From Nostoc sp. NOS(2021) (GTDB lineage Bacteria; Cyanobacteriota; Cyanobacteriia; Cyanobacteriales; Nostocaceae): 44,485 nucleotides of DNA. Shown here piece after piece: positions 1 to 8,275 of this stretch (its first letter is position 1; each line of letters starts with the position of its first letter). Below the pieces are notes generated by a model, which saw only the letters and a list, made by a program, of their open reading frames with translations, searched no databases and had not been told where the DNA came from. The stretch lies in the NCBI RefSeq assembly GCF_017115025.1, contig NZ_JABXKM010000141.1:1-44485 (forward strand), read 5' to 3'. The position numbers and the translations under genes are program-made.

Positions 1-18
1 GAAACAGGAAATTTAGTT

Positions 19-41
19 CCCTCCCCTTTATAAGGGGAGGG
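19..41. repeat. GC-rich hairpin at window edge
   Basis: A near-perfect inverted repeat, CCCTCCCCTT paired with AAGGGGAGGG around a 3-nt centre, followed by GGTTAGGGTGGGG. It resembles the CCCTCCCC / GGGGAGGG repeats common between cyanobacterial genes. It could be a terminator of a gene left of the window, but no T-run follows. Confidence 0.55.
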
Positions 42-229
42 TTAGGGTGGGGTAAAACCTTGGTGAATCAGCTATTTCAGACTTGTGTATACACCATAGC
101 CCCGCCGGTTCTTAGGGGAGACAAAGCGCAGCGTTGGCTCTTTGGGGTTCTTCGGGTTTAATAAGTAATCAAGCGGACATGATATCATCCGCCTCATCCC
201 TCTCATCTCCATCATCCCCCTTACCATGC

Positions 230-426
230 GTGTCAACTTAAGCCCTGGTGAATGGAATTCGCGGCTACACAAACGAAGTCCACCTTCTCTTTTCTACGAG
301 AGGCTGCGCCAACGAGACGCTACGCGAACGTCGACTAATACAAAATCAAGGATTCTTAACCCACGGAGGTGGGTTTTGTCTGTGTAGACGCGGTTTATAA
401 CCGCCCTTTTAACCTTAAGTTGACAC
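230..426. repeat. Imperfect inverted-repeat element upstream of treY
   Basis: The ends are GTGTCAACTTAA (230-241) and TTAAGTTGACAC (415-426), perfect inverted copies. Inside them, CGCGGCTACACAAAC near 261 pairs imperfectly with GTCTGTGTAGACGCGG near 378-393. The middle carries another repetitive stretch (GAGGCTGCGCCAACGAGACG, 300-319). Such nested palindromes are typical non-autonomous repeats of Nostoc-type genomes. The same 12-mer end recurs at 26888, 37815 and 38203. The element ends just before the treY start region, so it probably forms part of that gene's upstream region. The stretch 42-229 shows no gene. Confidence 0.6.
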
Positions 427-458
427 CAATGCCCCCTCACTCCCCACTACAAAAAAAT

Positions 459-3257
459 ATGCGAATTCCCACCGCAACTTATCGAATTCAGTTTACACCT
501 CAGTTTGGCTTTGACAACGCTAGAGCGATCGCAACTTATCTGGCAGATTTAGGTATTTCCGATTTGTATGCTTCCCCGATTTTCAAAGCCAAAACCGGGA
601 GTACACACGGCTACGATATAGTAGATGCCACTCAACTAAACCCAGAACTGGGAACTAATGAATCCTTTGATGCATTAGTTGATCAAGTTCAATCCCTTGG
701 TATGGGCTGGTTACAAGATATTGTGCCCAACCACATGTCCTATACCAGCGAAAACCCTTACTTAATGGACGTATTGGAACACGGGCCAGATTCAAGTTAT
801 ACCGACTACTTCGACCTTTCTTGGAATGCTCCTTTTGGCGATCGCCAAGAGCGAATCCTAGCACCGCTGCTGGGAGACTTCTACGGCGTATCCTTGGAAA
901 ACGGACACATTCAACTACAATATGAAGAAAACGGTTTAACTGTAAACTATTACAGCTTGAAACTGCCACTGCGGTTAGAGTCTTACACAAAAGTTATCAT
1001 TCATAATCTGGGTAAACTGACGCGCACACTGGGACGCAATCACCCCGATTTTATTAAACTATTGGGGATTCTCTACATTCTCAAAAATGTGCCTTCAGAG
1101 GTGGCGGGAAAACAGCGACAAGACCAAATCGCATTTATTAAAGGATTGGTTTGGGAAATCTACACCACAAATGATGCCATCCGCGAGTTCATTGATGAAA
1201 ATATCAAAACTTTCAATGGAGAAGCGGGTAATTCCGAAAGCTTTAACCTCCTAGATGATTTACTGAATGACCAGTTTTATCGTCTCGCCTTCTGGAAAGT
1301 TGGGGCGGAGGAAATGAACTACCGCCGTTTCTTTACAGTCAATGAACTGATTTCAGTGAAAGTTGAAGAACTGCGGGTTTTTAATAACACCCACAGCTTC
1401 ATTCAGAAGTTAGTAGAGGAGGGCAAATTTACAGGTTTACGAATTGATCATATTGATGGACTTTATAATCCAATCCAGTATCTCGAAAGGCTGCGGGAAA
1501 AAACGGGTGATGTTTATATCACTGTGGAAAAGATTTTAGAACTTACAGAAGACCTGCCGGAGAATTGGGAAATTGAAGGAACATCAGGATATGACTTTTT
1601 AAACTATGTAAATGGGGTATTTTGTCAAACAGAAAATCAATCACAGTTCGATAAAATCTACCATAACTTTATCGGTTCCAGAGTAGATTATTCAACCATT
1701 GTCAAGGAGAAAAAGCACCTGATTTTGGAAAAGAATTTAGCAGGTGATATTGACAATCTGGCACTTTTGTTAAAGAACGTTTCCAGCAAATATCGCTATG
1801 GCAATGATTTTACACTGAATGGATTAAAAAGAGCGATCGCCGAAGTTTTGACACTGTTCCCGATTTACCGCACCTATATTACCCCCGATGGAATTGGAGA
1901 AAGCGATCGCGCTACCATTGAGAAAGTAATTCATCAAGCCAAAGAAGAAACGCCCCTGTTGCAGCACGAACTGACCTTTATTGAAAAGTTAATGCTACTA
2001 GAGTTTGATAATTCTCTGACTCAAACAGAACGCGAGCAGTGGATATATTTTGTCTTGCGAATGCAGCAATACAGCGGCCCGCTAATGGCGAAAGGCGTAG
2101 AAGACACCACTTTATATGTTTACAATCGGTTGCTGTCGCTGAATGAAGTGGGGGGTAATCCCGGTCATTTTGGGATTTCAGTAACCAAATTTCATGCCTT
2201 TAACCAACAGCACCAAGCAACTTGGCCTCACACAATGAACACCACCGCCACCCACGACACCAAACGCGGCGAAGATGTGCGGGCCAGGTTGAATGTCCTC
2301 TCAGAAATCCCAGAGGAATGGGAGCAGCAGGTAAATACTTGGAGCGCCATTAATCGAGGACATCGGAGCCATCGCCACGGGTTCGCTATGCCCGATCGCA
2401 ACGATGAGTATTTTATCTATCAAACGCTGGTGGGGGCGTTTCCCTTTGCCGAAGATGAACATACATCCTTCGTGGAACGGGTGAAGGACTATATAATTAA
2501 GGCAATTCGAGAAGCAAAAGTGCATACAGCATGGTTGCGACCTGATAGCGAGTACGAAGAAGCTTGTACCTCCTTTATTGAGAAGGTACTTGACCCTTCC
2601 ATCTCTGGGGAATTTTTAGAAGTTTTTCGCCCTTTTCAACAGCGAATTGCTGACTATGGTATATTCAATTCCCTTTCCCAAACTCTACTGAAGATTACCG
2701 CCCCCGGCGTACCCGACTTTTACCAGGGAACAGAACTTTGGGAACTGAGTCTAGTTGATCCAGACAATCGCCGTCCCGTGGATTTTGAACAGCGACGTAC
2801 TTACTTAAGTGCCATCCGCGAGCAGGTAAAAACAGATATTCTGGGACTGATTCAGAAGTTACTGAACCAGAAAACAGACGGCAGAATCAAACTGTTTTTA
2901 ACGGCTCAGTTACTCCAAGCTAGAACAAACTATGTTTCATTATTCCAGGACGGCGACTATCTGCCGTTAGAAGTTCAGGGAACCTACGCCAATCACATTA
3001 TCGCCTTTGCGCGACGGGAGGGGAATCAAACAGCGATCGCGATCGCGCCTCGCTTTTTAACTAGCCTCATCCAGCCTGGAGACAACCCCTTGGGCGAGTC
3101 AGTTTGGCAAGATACGCATCTGCAATTACCCCCTGGAACTTCCCTCACCTGGAAAAACGTCATAACTCAGCAACCCTTACAAGTTACAGAAACATTATCT
3201 ATCGCAGCAGCCCTCGCCCATTTTCCAGTTGCTTTGTTAGTTAGTAGTGCTGAGTGA
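459..3257 (+). CDS. treY: Maltooligosyl trehalose synthase
   Basis: TreY isomerises the reducing-end alpha-1,4 bond of maltooligosaccharides to the alpha,alpha-1,1 bond of trehalose. TreZ then releases trehalose. The protein (about 932 aa, usual length) opens with MRIPTATYRIQFTPQFGFD and has GH13 signatures: DIVPNHMSY, GLRIDHIDGL (catalytic Asp region), KGVEDTTLYVYNRL and TATHDTKRGEDVRARL. The frame is open upstream to 369, with ATGs at 369 and 429. The first lies inside the upstream repeat element and codes for non-family sequence, so ATG 459 is preferred. The trehalase gene follows 72 bp downstream in the same direction. No treZ is inside the window; in related cyanobacteria it is usually adjacent, so it may lie to the left. 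Confidence 0.93.
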   Translation: MRIPTATYRIQFTPQFGFDNARAIATYLADLGISDLYASPIFKAKTGSTHGYDIVDATQLNPELGTNESFDALVDQVQSLGMGWLQDIVPNHMSYTSENPYLMDVLEHGPDSSYTDYFDLSWNAPFGDRQERILAPLLGDFYGVSLENGHIQLQYEENGLTVNYYSLKLPLRLESYTKVIIHNLGKLTRTLGRNHPDFIKLLGILYILKNVPSEVAGKQRQDQIAFIKGLVWEIYTTNDAIREFIDENIKTFNGEAGNSESFNLLDDLLNDQFYRLAFWKVGAEEMNYRRFFTVNELISVKVEELRVFNNTHSFIQKLVEEGKFTGLRIDHIDGLYNPIQYLERLREKTGDVYITVEKILELTEDLPENWEIEGTSGYDFLNYVNGVFCQTENQSQFDKIYHNFIGSRVDYSTIVKEKKHLILEKNLAGDIDNLALLLKNVSSKYRYGNDFTLNGLKRAIAEVLTLFPIYRTYITPDGIGESDRATIEKVIHQAKEETPLLQHELTFIEKLMLLEFDNSLTQTEREQWIYFVLRMQQYSGPLMAKGVEDTTLYVYNRLLSLNEVGGNPGHFGISVTKFHAFNQQHQATWPHTMNTTATHDTKRGEDVRARLNVLSEIPEEWEQQVNTWSAINRGHRSHRHGFAMPDRNDEYFIYQTLVGAFPFAEDEHTSFVERVKDYIIKAIREAKVHTAWLRPDSEYEEACTSFIEKVLDPSISGEFLEVFRPFQQRIADYGIFNSLSQTLLKITAPGVPDFYQGTELWELSLVDPDNRRPVDFEQRRTYLSAIREQVKTDILGLIQKLLNQKTDGRIKLFLTAQLLQARTNYVSLFQDGDYLPLEVQGTYANHIIAFARREGNQTAIAIAPRFLTSLIQPGDNPLGESVWQDTHLQLPPGTSLTWKNVITQQPLQVTETLSIAAALAHFPVALLVSSAE

Positions 3258-3329
3258 AAAGATAAATCTGTCCCACGCAGAGAGAACCCCGTAAAAACTC
3301 TGCGTTCCTCACCCCGTCAAATTGAAATT

Positions 3330-4847
3330 ATGACCACTCCACCAACACTCACCACCGCGCAGATTGACACCGTGCGGGCCCATATCAAAAAAACGTGGAA
3401 AACCTTAACGCGATCGCACGAACATTTATTACAATCTGCAAAGGATACTAAACTAGACCACAAAACCGAGACTCCCTGGCTCGTCTACATTTCCCCCCAA
3501 GAAGATTGTCCCAACGTTCAGACTGTGTTGGAGCGATCGCTATCTCCCAAGGATATGCAAAGAATTGAAATTCGCACTTTACCCTCGGAAGTCGAAGCAA
3601 TTAAAGAGCATGGATTATTATACCTGCCAGGGCCTTATGTCGTACCCGGTGGCCGCTTTAACGAAATGTATGGCTGGGACAGCTACTTTATATTACTGGG
3701 ACTTTTGCGCGATGAAGAATGGGATTTAGCCCAAAGCCAGGTAGATCAATTGCTGTACCAGGTGCAGCATTATGGCACCATCCTCAATTCCAACCGAACT
3801 TATATGCTGTCGCGATCGCAGCCTCCAGTCCTCAGCATGATGGTTTTGGCGCTATTCCAGCACACCCAGGATGAAGAGTGGTTAAAGTCAGCCGTACCAC
3901 TTTTAGAGCAATTTTACTATTACTGGGTAGTAGCGCCCCACCTGAATCCCGCAACAGGCTTATCTAGATTCTATGCCTTTGGGGAAGGAGCCGCGCCAGA
4001 AGTTTTGTTCTCCGAGCGGGATGAGGAGGGAAAAAGCCACTACGATCGCGTCAAGGAGTATTACCAAACTTCTGAGGTTGAAGATTATGATGTAAATCTT
4101 TACTACGATCGCGAAAATGACGAACTGACCAACCTATTTTACAAGGGCGATCGCACCATGCGCGAGTCCGGTTTTGATATCACCAACCGATTTGGCCCTT
4201 TCAGTGCTGATATCCTCCACTACGCTCCTGTGTGCCTCAACAGTTTGCTGTATCAGATGGAACAAGACTTAGCCCAAATTAACGATATTTTGGGGAACGA
4301 AGAATTGCAACAACAATGGCGCGATCGTGCAGATATCCGCCGCGATCGCATCGATCAGTGTCTCTGGGATGAAGAACAGGGACTATATCTCGACTATAAC
4401 TTCCAGAGTGGAGAACGCCGCCGCTACGAATTTGCTACCACATTCTATCCCCTGTGGCTGGGAATTGCTTCTGTTGCCCAAGCCCAGCGCGTAGTGGAAA
4501 ATCTTTCTTTATTTGAAGCCCCAGGCGGAATCTTTACCAGTACTCATGTCACCGGAAACCAGTGGGATGCGCCTTTTGGCTGGGCACCATTGACGTTAAT
4601 TGCTGTTCAGGGACTTCACCGTTATGGGTACCATCCAGAAGGCGATCGCATTGCTAACAAATTCCTGGCTATGGTAATTAAAGAATTCGAGCGTCACAAC
4701 ACCATAGTTGAGAAATATGATGTTGAACGCTGTTCTGCCAACGTTTCCGACGATATCTCCTTTGGATATAGTTCTAACGAAGTTGGTTTCGGGTGGACAA
4801 ATGGAGTTGTTTTGGAACTCTTAGCAGCCCGTGGGAAAAAAGTTTAA
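3330..4847 (+). CDS. treH: Trehalase, GH37 family
   Basis: Hydrolyses trehalose to two glucose molecules. Both trehalase signatures are present: PGGRFNEMYGWDSY (about residues 106-119) and QWDAPFGWAPL (about 410-420). NSNRTYMLSRSQPP in between is also typical. Length 505 aa; no signal peptide is evident, so it is probably cytoplasmic. It lies 72 bp after treY, implying co-transcription of synthesis and degradation, and is closed by a strong terminator 4 bp downstream. The treY-treH pairing is known from heterocystous cyanobacteria, where trehalose matters in desiccation. Many GCGATCGC sites occur within the gene. Confidence 0.93.
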   Translation: MTTPPTLTTAQIDTVRAHIKKTWKTLTRSHEHLLQSAKDTKLDHKTETPWLVYISPQEDCPNVQTVLERSLSPKDMQRIEIRTLPSEVEAIKEHGLLYLPGPYVVPGGRFNEMYGWDSYFILLGLLRDEEWDLAQSQVDQLLYQVQHYGTILNSNRTYMLSRSQPPVLSMMVLALFQHTQDEEWLKSAVPLLEQFYYYWVVAPHLNPATGLSRFYAFGEGAAPEVLFSERDEEGKSHYDRVKEYYQTSEVEDYDVNLYYDRENDELTNLFYKGDRTMRESGFDITNRFGPFSADILHYAPVCLNSLLYQMEQDLAQINDILGNEELQQQWRDRADIRRDRIDQCLWDEEQGLYLDYNFQSGERRRYEFATTFYPLWLGIASVAQAQRVVENLSLFEAPGGIFTSTHVTGNQWDAPFGWAPLTLIAVQGLHRYGYHPEGDRIANKFLAMVIKEFERHNTIVEKYDVERCSANVSDDISFGYSSNEVGFGWTNGVVLELLAARGKKV

Positions 4848-4851
4848 ATAA

Positions 4852-4880
4852 AAAGGCGTGAGGAAAAAACTCACGCCTTT
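4852..4880 (+). terminator. Rho-independent terminator after treH
   Basis: An 11-bp perfect stem, AAAGGCGTGAG paired with CTCACGCCTTT, with a 7-nt A-rich loop, followed by ATCTTATTTATT. It begins 4 bp after the treH stop and would end the treY-treH transcript. Confidence 0.85.
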
Positions 4881-4944
4881 ATCTTATTTATTACACTTGA
4901 CTCTATAGGAATCCGGTTTGATTCCTGAATTTACTTGCGAATAG

Positions 4945-5184
4945 GGAATAGGTGTTAGCCAAGAAGCCACATTAATTCAACTAGATCAAGATATTCTGGA
5001 TTGGTTTAAAAGCAAAGGAAAAGGCTACCAATCTCTAATTAACTCCGCTCTTTGCTCTTATATTGAGCATAATTCATCGCTACTAATTATTATCATGCAC
5101 CTGAAATTTACTACAGAGTGCAAAGCTTTTCATGGATATTTAAGGGTGGAGAAATTTTCTTTCATTAGCCGCCTGTCCAATTAA
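4945..5184 (+). pseudogene. BrnA-type antitoxin remnant
   Basis: An open frame without a convincing start codon (a TAG precedes it at 4942) encodes ATLIQLDQDILDWFKSKGKG followed by YQSLINSALCSYIEHN. This resembles the C-terminal DNA-binding part of BrnA/DUF4415 antitoxins, which read roughly LDxDVLDWFKxxGKGYQxxIN. BrnA normally sits after its toxin gene brnT; no BrnT sequence is visible here. The frame continues into about 38 codons unlike the family. This looks like a decayed toxin-antitoxin locus. The rest of 4881-5296 is AT-rich with no other recognised gene. Confidence 0.55.
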
Positions 5185-5296
5185 CATTATTACTAGCTAT
5201 TACTATTAAAAAATATTAAATTTTTGATAAAGTTAGTATTAATTTACCTATAAATTTACTGTTCTACGGCAATCTCTAAAATATATTCGTCGGGAG

Positions 5297-5325
5297 TTGA
5301 CATTATTTATGGTAAATACTACCAT
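5297..5325 (+). promoter_or_regulatory. Likely sigma-70 promoter of pncB
   Basis: A perfect -35 box TTGACA (5297-5302), a 17-bp spacer, and a weak -10 candidate TACCAT (5320-5325). The start of transcription would fall near 5332, giving a short leader with AAGGAA (5347-5352) before the ATG at 5360. The spacer and -10 lie inside the NrtR-like palindrome, which is the arrangement expected for repression by promoter occlusion. Confidence 0.5.
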
Positions 5326-5330
5326 AAATA
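5304..5330. promoter_or_regulatory. Probable NrtR operator before pncB
   Basis: A perfect 27-bp palindrome: arms TATTTATGGTA and TACCATAAATA of 11 bp around a 5-nt centre AATAC. It contains GT-N7-AC, the core described for binding sites of the NAD regulator NrtR. A gene with NrtR architecture lies three genes downstream. No second copy was seen before nadD, nrtR or nadE. The assignment to NrtR is inference; the palindrome itself is directly seen. Confidence 0.75.
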
Positions 5331-5359
5331 GGAGAAGCATCTTTTAAGGAAGCTCTTGC

Positions 5360-6823
5360 ATGACAACTTTTTTGCCAGATTTGGACTATGTACATAAACA
5401 GCAAAGTCAGCAGAACCAGGAACTAAACCTCTCTGTGGATGACTACAGCTTACTGACCGACCTTTATCAGTTGACGATGGCAGCTTGTTACACAGGCGAA
5501 GGTATAGAACAACGACGGGCAAGCTTTGAGTTATCTGTCAGGCGATTGCCAGAGGGTTTTGGTTATTTAATTGCAATGGGGCTGACGCAGGCATTGGAAT
5601 ATTTGGCCAAAATCCGCTTTAGTGCCTCGCAAATCGCGGCATTACAGGCAACGGGAATTTTTGCTCACGCAGGCGATCGCTTTTGGTCACTACTAGCTGA
5701 GGGAAAGTTTACGGGTGATGTTTGGGCAGTACCAGAAGGGACAGCCGTCTTTGCCAATCAGCCACTGTTGCGCGTAGAAGCACCTCTTTGGCAAGCGCAA
5801 CTAGTGGAAACTTACCTCCTGAATACGATTAATTATCAGACTTTGATTGCCACAAAAGCAGCACGGTTGCGGGATGTAGCGGGGGAGTCAGCAACACTTT
5901 TAGAATTTGGGACAAGACGAGCATTTAGTCCCCAGGCTGCTTTGTGGGCAGCGCGGGCGGCGTTGGCAGGTGGGTTAGATGCCACTTCCAATGTGTTAGC
6001 GGCGCTACAACTGGGAGAAAAGCCAAGTGGTACGATGGCACACGCCTTAGTGATGGCGTTCTCAGCAATAGAAGGCACTGAAGAACAAGCTTTTAGTGCA
6101 TTTCATCGATATTTTCCGGGTGCGCCATTGCTGATTGATACTTATGATACCGTTGCTGCTGCCCAGCGCTTGGCCCAAAAAGTAAATTCCGGGGAAATGG
6201 AATTAACAGGAGTGAGATTGGACTCAGGAGATTTAGTTACCTTATCAAAACAGGTGCGATCGCTCCTTCCTGGTGTGCCAATTTTTGCCAGTGGCGACTT
6301 AGATGAGTGGGAAATTGCCAGATTAAAAGCTGCTGGGGCCGAAATTGATGGTTACGGACTGGGAACGCGACTAGTTACGGGTTCGCCTGTAAATGGAGTT
6401 TATAAACTTGTAGACATTGATGGCATCCCAGTGATGAAGCAGTCAAGTGGTAAGGTTACTTATCCAGGGCGCAAGCAGATTTTTCGCTCGTTTACGGGAG
6501 GTAAGGTAAAAGCAGACAGGTTGGGACTTTTAGGTGAAATTCCTTTGGAAGAAGAACCTTTGTTGGAGTTGGTAGTGCAAGAAGGTGAACGAGTGCAGCC
6601 GTTGGAGTCGTTGGCAACAATTCGTCAGCGTACCGCCGCCTCAGTTGCCAGTTTGCCAGAACAGACACGGCGTTTGGATCATCCTATCTCGGTGCAAGTG
6701 GAAATTTCTCAGGGGTTACGGGTGTTGACGGAGGAAACTAAGAAACGAACCGCAGAGGCGCAGAGAAGCCAGTGCGTTGCGGGGGTTCCCCCCGTTGTAG
6801 CACCTGGCGCGACACAGAGGTAA
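5360..6823 (+). CDS. pncB: Nicotinate phosphoribosyltransferase
   Basis: Converts nicotinate, PRPP and ATP to nicotinate mononucleotide, the salvage entry into NAD synthesis. Family features: YSLLTDLYQLTMAACY at the N-terminus, FELSVRRLPEGFGY, LLEFGTRRAFSPQAA, the phosphate-binding region VRLDSGDLV and IFASGDLDEW. Length 487 aa. The last 25 or so residues (KKRTAEAQRSQCVAGVPPVV and on) are not family-like; they are encoded by an intergenic-type repeat sharing a 17-mer with 35176-35192. The gene was therefore probably extended by repeat insertion at its 3' end. First gene of the NAD cluster, preceded by the putative NrtR operator. Confidence 0.92.
   Translation: MTTFLPDLDYVHKQQSQQNQELNLSVDDYSLLTDLYQLTMAACYTGEGIEQRRASFELSVRRLPEGFGYLIAMGLTQALEYLAKIRFSASQIAALQATGIFAHAGDRFWSLLAEGKFTGDVWAVPEGTAVFANQPLLRVEAPLWQAQLVETYLLNTINYQTLIATKAARLRDVAGESATLLEFGTRRAFSPQAALWAARAALAGGLDATSNVLAALQLGEKPSGTMAHALVMAFSAIEGTEEQAFSAFHRYFPGAPLLIDTYDTVAAAQRLAQKVNSGEMELTGVRLDSGDLVTLSKQVRSLLPGVPIFASGDLDEWEIARLKAAGAEIDGYGLGTRLVTGSPVNGVYKLVDIDGIPVMKQSSGKVTYPGRKQIFRSFTGGKVKADRLGLLGEIPLEEEPLLELVVQEGERVQPLESLATIRQRTAASVASLPEQTRRLDHPISVQVEISQGLRVLTEETKKRTAEAQRSQCVAGVPPVVAPGATQR
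6782..6798. repeat. Dispersed repeat inside the 3' end of pncB
   Basis: GGGGTTCCCCCCGTTGT is an exact reverse complement of ACAACGGGGGGAACCCC at 35176-35192 in an intergenic region. The surrounding sequence (about 6750-6822) has the look of dispersed cyanobacterial repeats (GCAGAGGCGCAGAGAAGCC). It codes for the odd C-terminal tail of PncB. Confidence 0.6.
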
Positions 6824-6866
6824 AAGTACTCTTTCAGTCTGTCTTAATTACGAATTACGAATTACT

Positions 6867-7466
6867 ATGAGAATTGCTTTGTTTGGTACTAGTGCCGATC
6901 CACCAACTGCTGGACATCAAGAAATTCTGAGTTGGTTGTCTAAGCGTTATGATTGGGTAGCGGTTTGGGCAGCGGATAATCCATTTAAGTCTCATCAAAC
7001 ACCCTTAGAACATCGGGCGGCAATGCTGCAACTGTTGATTGCGGATATAGACGCACCACGTCACAATATTGCTTTGGAACAGGAATTGAGTAGCTTCAGA
7101 ACACTGGAAACAGTGGAAAAAGCGAAGCTTACTTGGGGTGAGGACGCGGAATTGACGTTGATCGTTGGTTCAGATTTACTGAGTCAGTTACCACGTTGGT
7201 ATCACATTGAAGATTTGTTACAGGAAGTGCAACTACTGATCGTGCCGCGACCGGGATATGCAATAGATGAATCTAGTTCAGAGGTAGTGCAAAAGCTGGG
7301 AGGGAAGATTGCGATCGCTAGTCTGACCGGTCTAGATGTTTCCTCAACAGCGTACCGCGAACATGGAGATTCTGAAGCCCTCACAGCCCCTGTAGTTGCC
7401 TATATTAATCGAGAGCATTTGTACAAATGCCAGGACGTTCCCAAAAAAAGATTCCAACTCCGTTAA
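6867..7466 (+). CDS. nadD: Nicotinate-nucleotide adenylyltransferase
   Basis: Adenylates nicotinate mononucleotide to deamido-NAD, the step between PncB and NadE. The nucleotidyltransferase motif GTSADPPTAGH (residues 7-17) and the C-terminal motif DVSSTAYRE (about 158-166, corresponding to ISSTxxR) are present. Length 199 aa, normal. It starts 43 bp after pncB and its last 40 bp overlap the start of the NUDIX regulator gene, suggesting translational coupling. Confidence 0.9.
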   Translation: MRIALFGTSADPPTAGHQEILSWLSKRYDWVAVWAADNPFKSHQTPLEHRAAMLQLLIADIDAPRHNIALEQELSSFRTLETVEKAKLTWGEDAELTLIVGSDLLSQLPRWYHIEDLLQEVQLLIVPRPGYAIDESSSEVVQKLGGKIAIASLTGLDVSSTAYREHGDSEALTAPVVAYINREHLYKCQDVPKKRFQLR

Positions 7467-8173
7467 ACCAACAACCTTTGGCTGATTTCAAGGTTGGTGT
7501 TGATAATGTAATTTTTTCTGTAGATACTGCCCAAAATCGGCTGTTAGTTCTATTAGTAATGCGACAGCAAGAACCATTTTTAAATCATTGGAGTCTTCCC
7601 GGTACTTTGGTGCGTCCAGGAGAGTCTTTAGAAGATGCCGCCTATCGCATTATGGCAGAGAAAATTAAGGTCAACAATCTCTATTTAGAACAACTGTATA
7701 CATTTGGCGGGCCGAATCGCGATCCACGGGAAGCAACCGATAGTTATGGTGTGCGTTATCTATCAGTTAGTTACTTTGCCCTAGTGCGATTTGAAGAAGC
7801 GGAATTGGTTGCCGATCGCATGACTGGCATAGCTTGGTATCCGGTAAAAGAAGTGCCGCAATTAGCTTTTGACCATAATGAAATTCTGGCTTATGGGCAT
7901 AGGCGGTTGCGAAATAAATTAGAGTATAGCCCAGTGGCTTTTGAAGTCTTGCCAGAAATGTTCACCTTGAATGATTTATATCAGTTATACGCCACAGTTT
8001 TAGGTGACAATTTTTCCGATTATTCTAATTTTCGGGCGCGTCTACTCAAGTTAGGTTTTTTATGCGATACCAGAATTAAGGTATCACGCGGTGCTGGTCG
8101 TCCAGCTAGTTTGTATAAGTTTGACGCCGAAGCTTTTGCTCCCTTAAAGGATAAACCTTTGGTGTTTATTTAA
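7427..8173 (+). CDS. nrtR: NrtR-type NUDIX regulator of NAD metabolism
   Basis: NrtR proteins combine an ADP-ribose-sensing NUDIX domain with a C-terminal winged helix and repress NAD genes. Here residues about 23-150 form the NUDIX domain (VGVDNVIFSVD, WSLPGTLVRPGESLEDAAYR). Residues about 165-248 resemble the winged helix, ending in RGAGRPASLYKFD. The NUDIX box is degenerate: the expected REUxEExGU reads RIMAEKIKV, so at least two catalytic glutamates and the glycine are missing. This favours a ligand sensor over an active hydrolase. Its position between nadD and nadE, and the GT-N7-AC palindrome upstream of pncB, support a role as local repressor. The start overlaps nadD by 40 bp. Confidence 0.85.
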   Translation: MPGRSQKKIPTPLNQQPLADFKVGVDNVIFSVDTAQNRLLVLLVMRQQEPFLNHWSLPGTLVRPGESLEDAAYRIMAEKIKVNNLYLEQLYTFGGPNRDPREATDSYGVRYLSVSYFALVRFEEAELVADRMTGIAWYPVKEVPQLAFDHNEILAYGHRRLRNKLEYSPVAFEVLPEMFTLNDLYQLYATVLGDNFSDYSNFRARLLKLGFLCDTRIKVSRGAGRPASLYKFDAEAFAPLKDKPLVFI

Positions 8174-8230
8174 TGAACCGCTACATAGAGTTGAAAGTTC
8201 AAAGTCAAGGCAATTAATTTTAACCCTTGA

Positions 8231-8265
8231 CTCCTAACTCCTAACTCCTAACTCCTAACTCCTAA
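8231..8265. repeat. Heptanucleotide tandem repeat (CTCCTAA)5
   Basis: Five exact tandem copies of CTCCTAA just before nadE. Short tandemly repeated heptamers of this kind are characteristic of heterocystous cyanobacteria. They end 10 bp before the nadE start and leave no obvious Shine-Dalgarno sequence. Confidence 0.9.
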
Positions 8266-8275
8266 CTAACCAAAA

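Noticed and set aside
655..990. Leftward open frame inside treY
   Set aside because: Shadow of a strongly supported treY.
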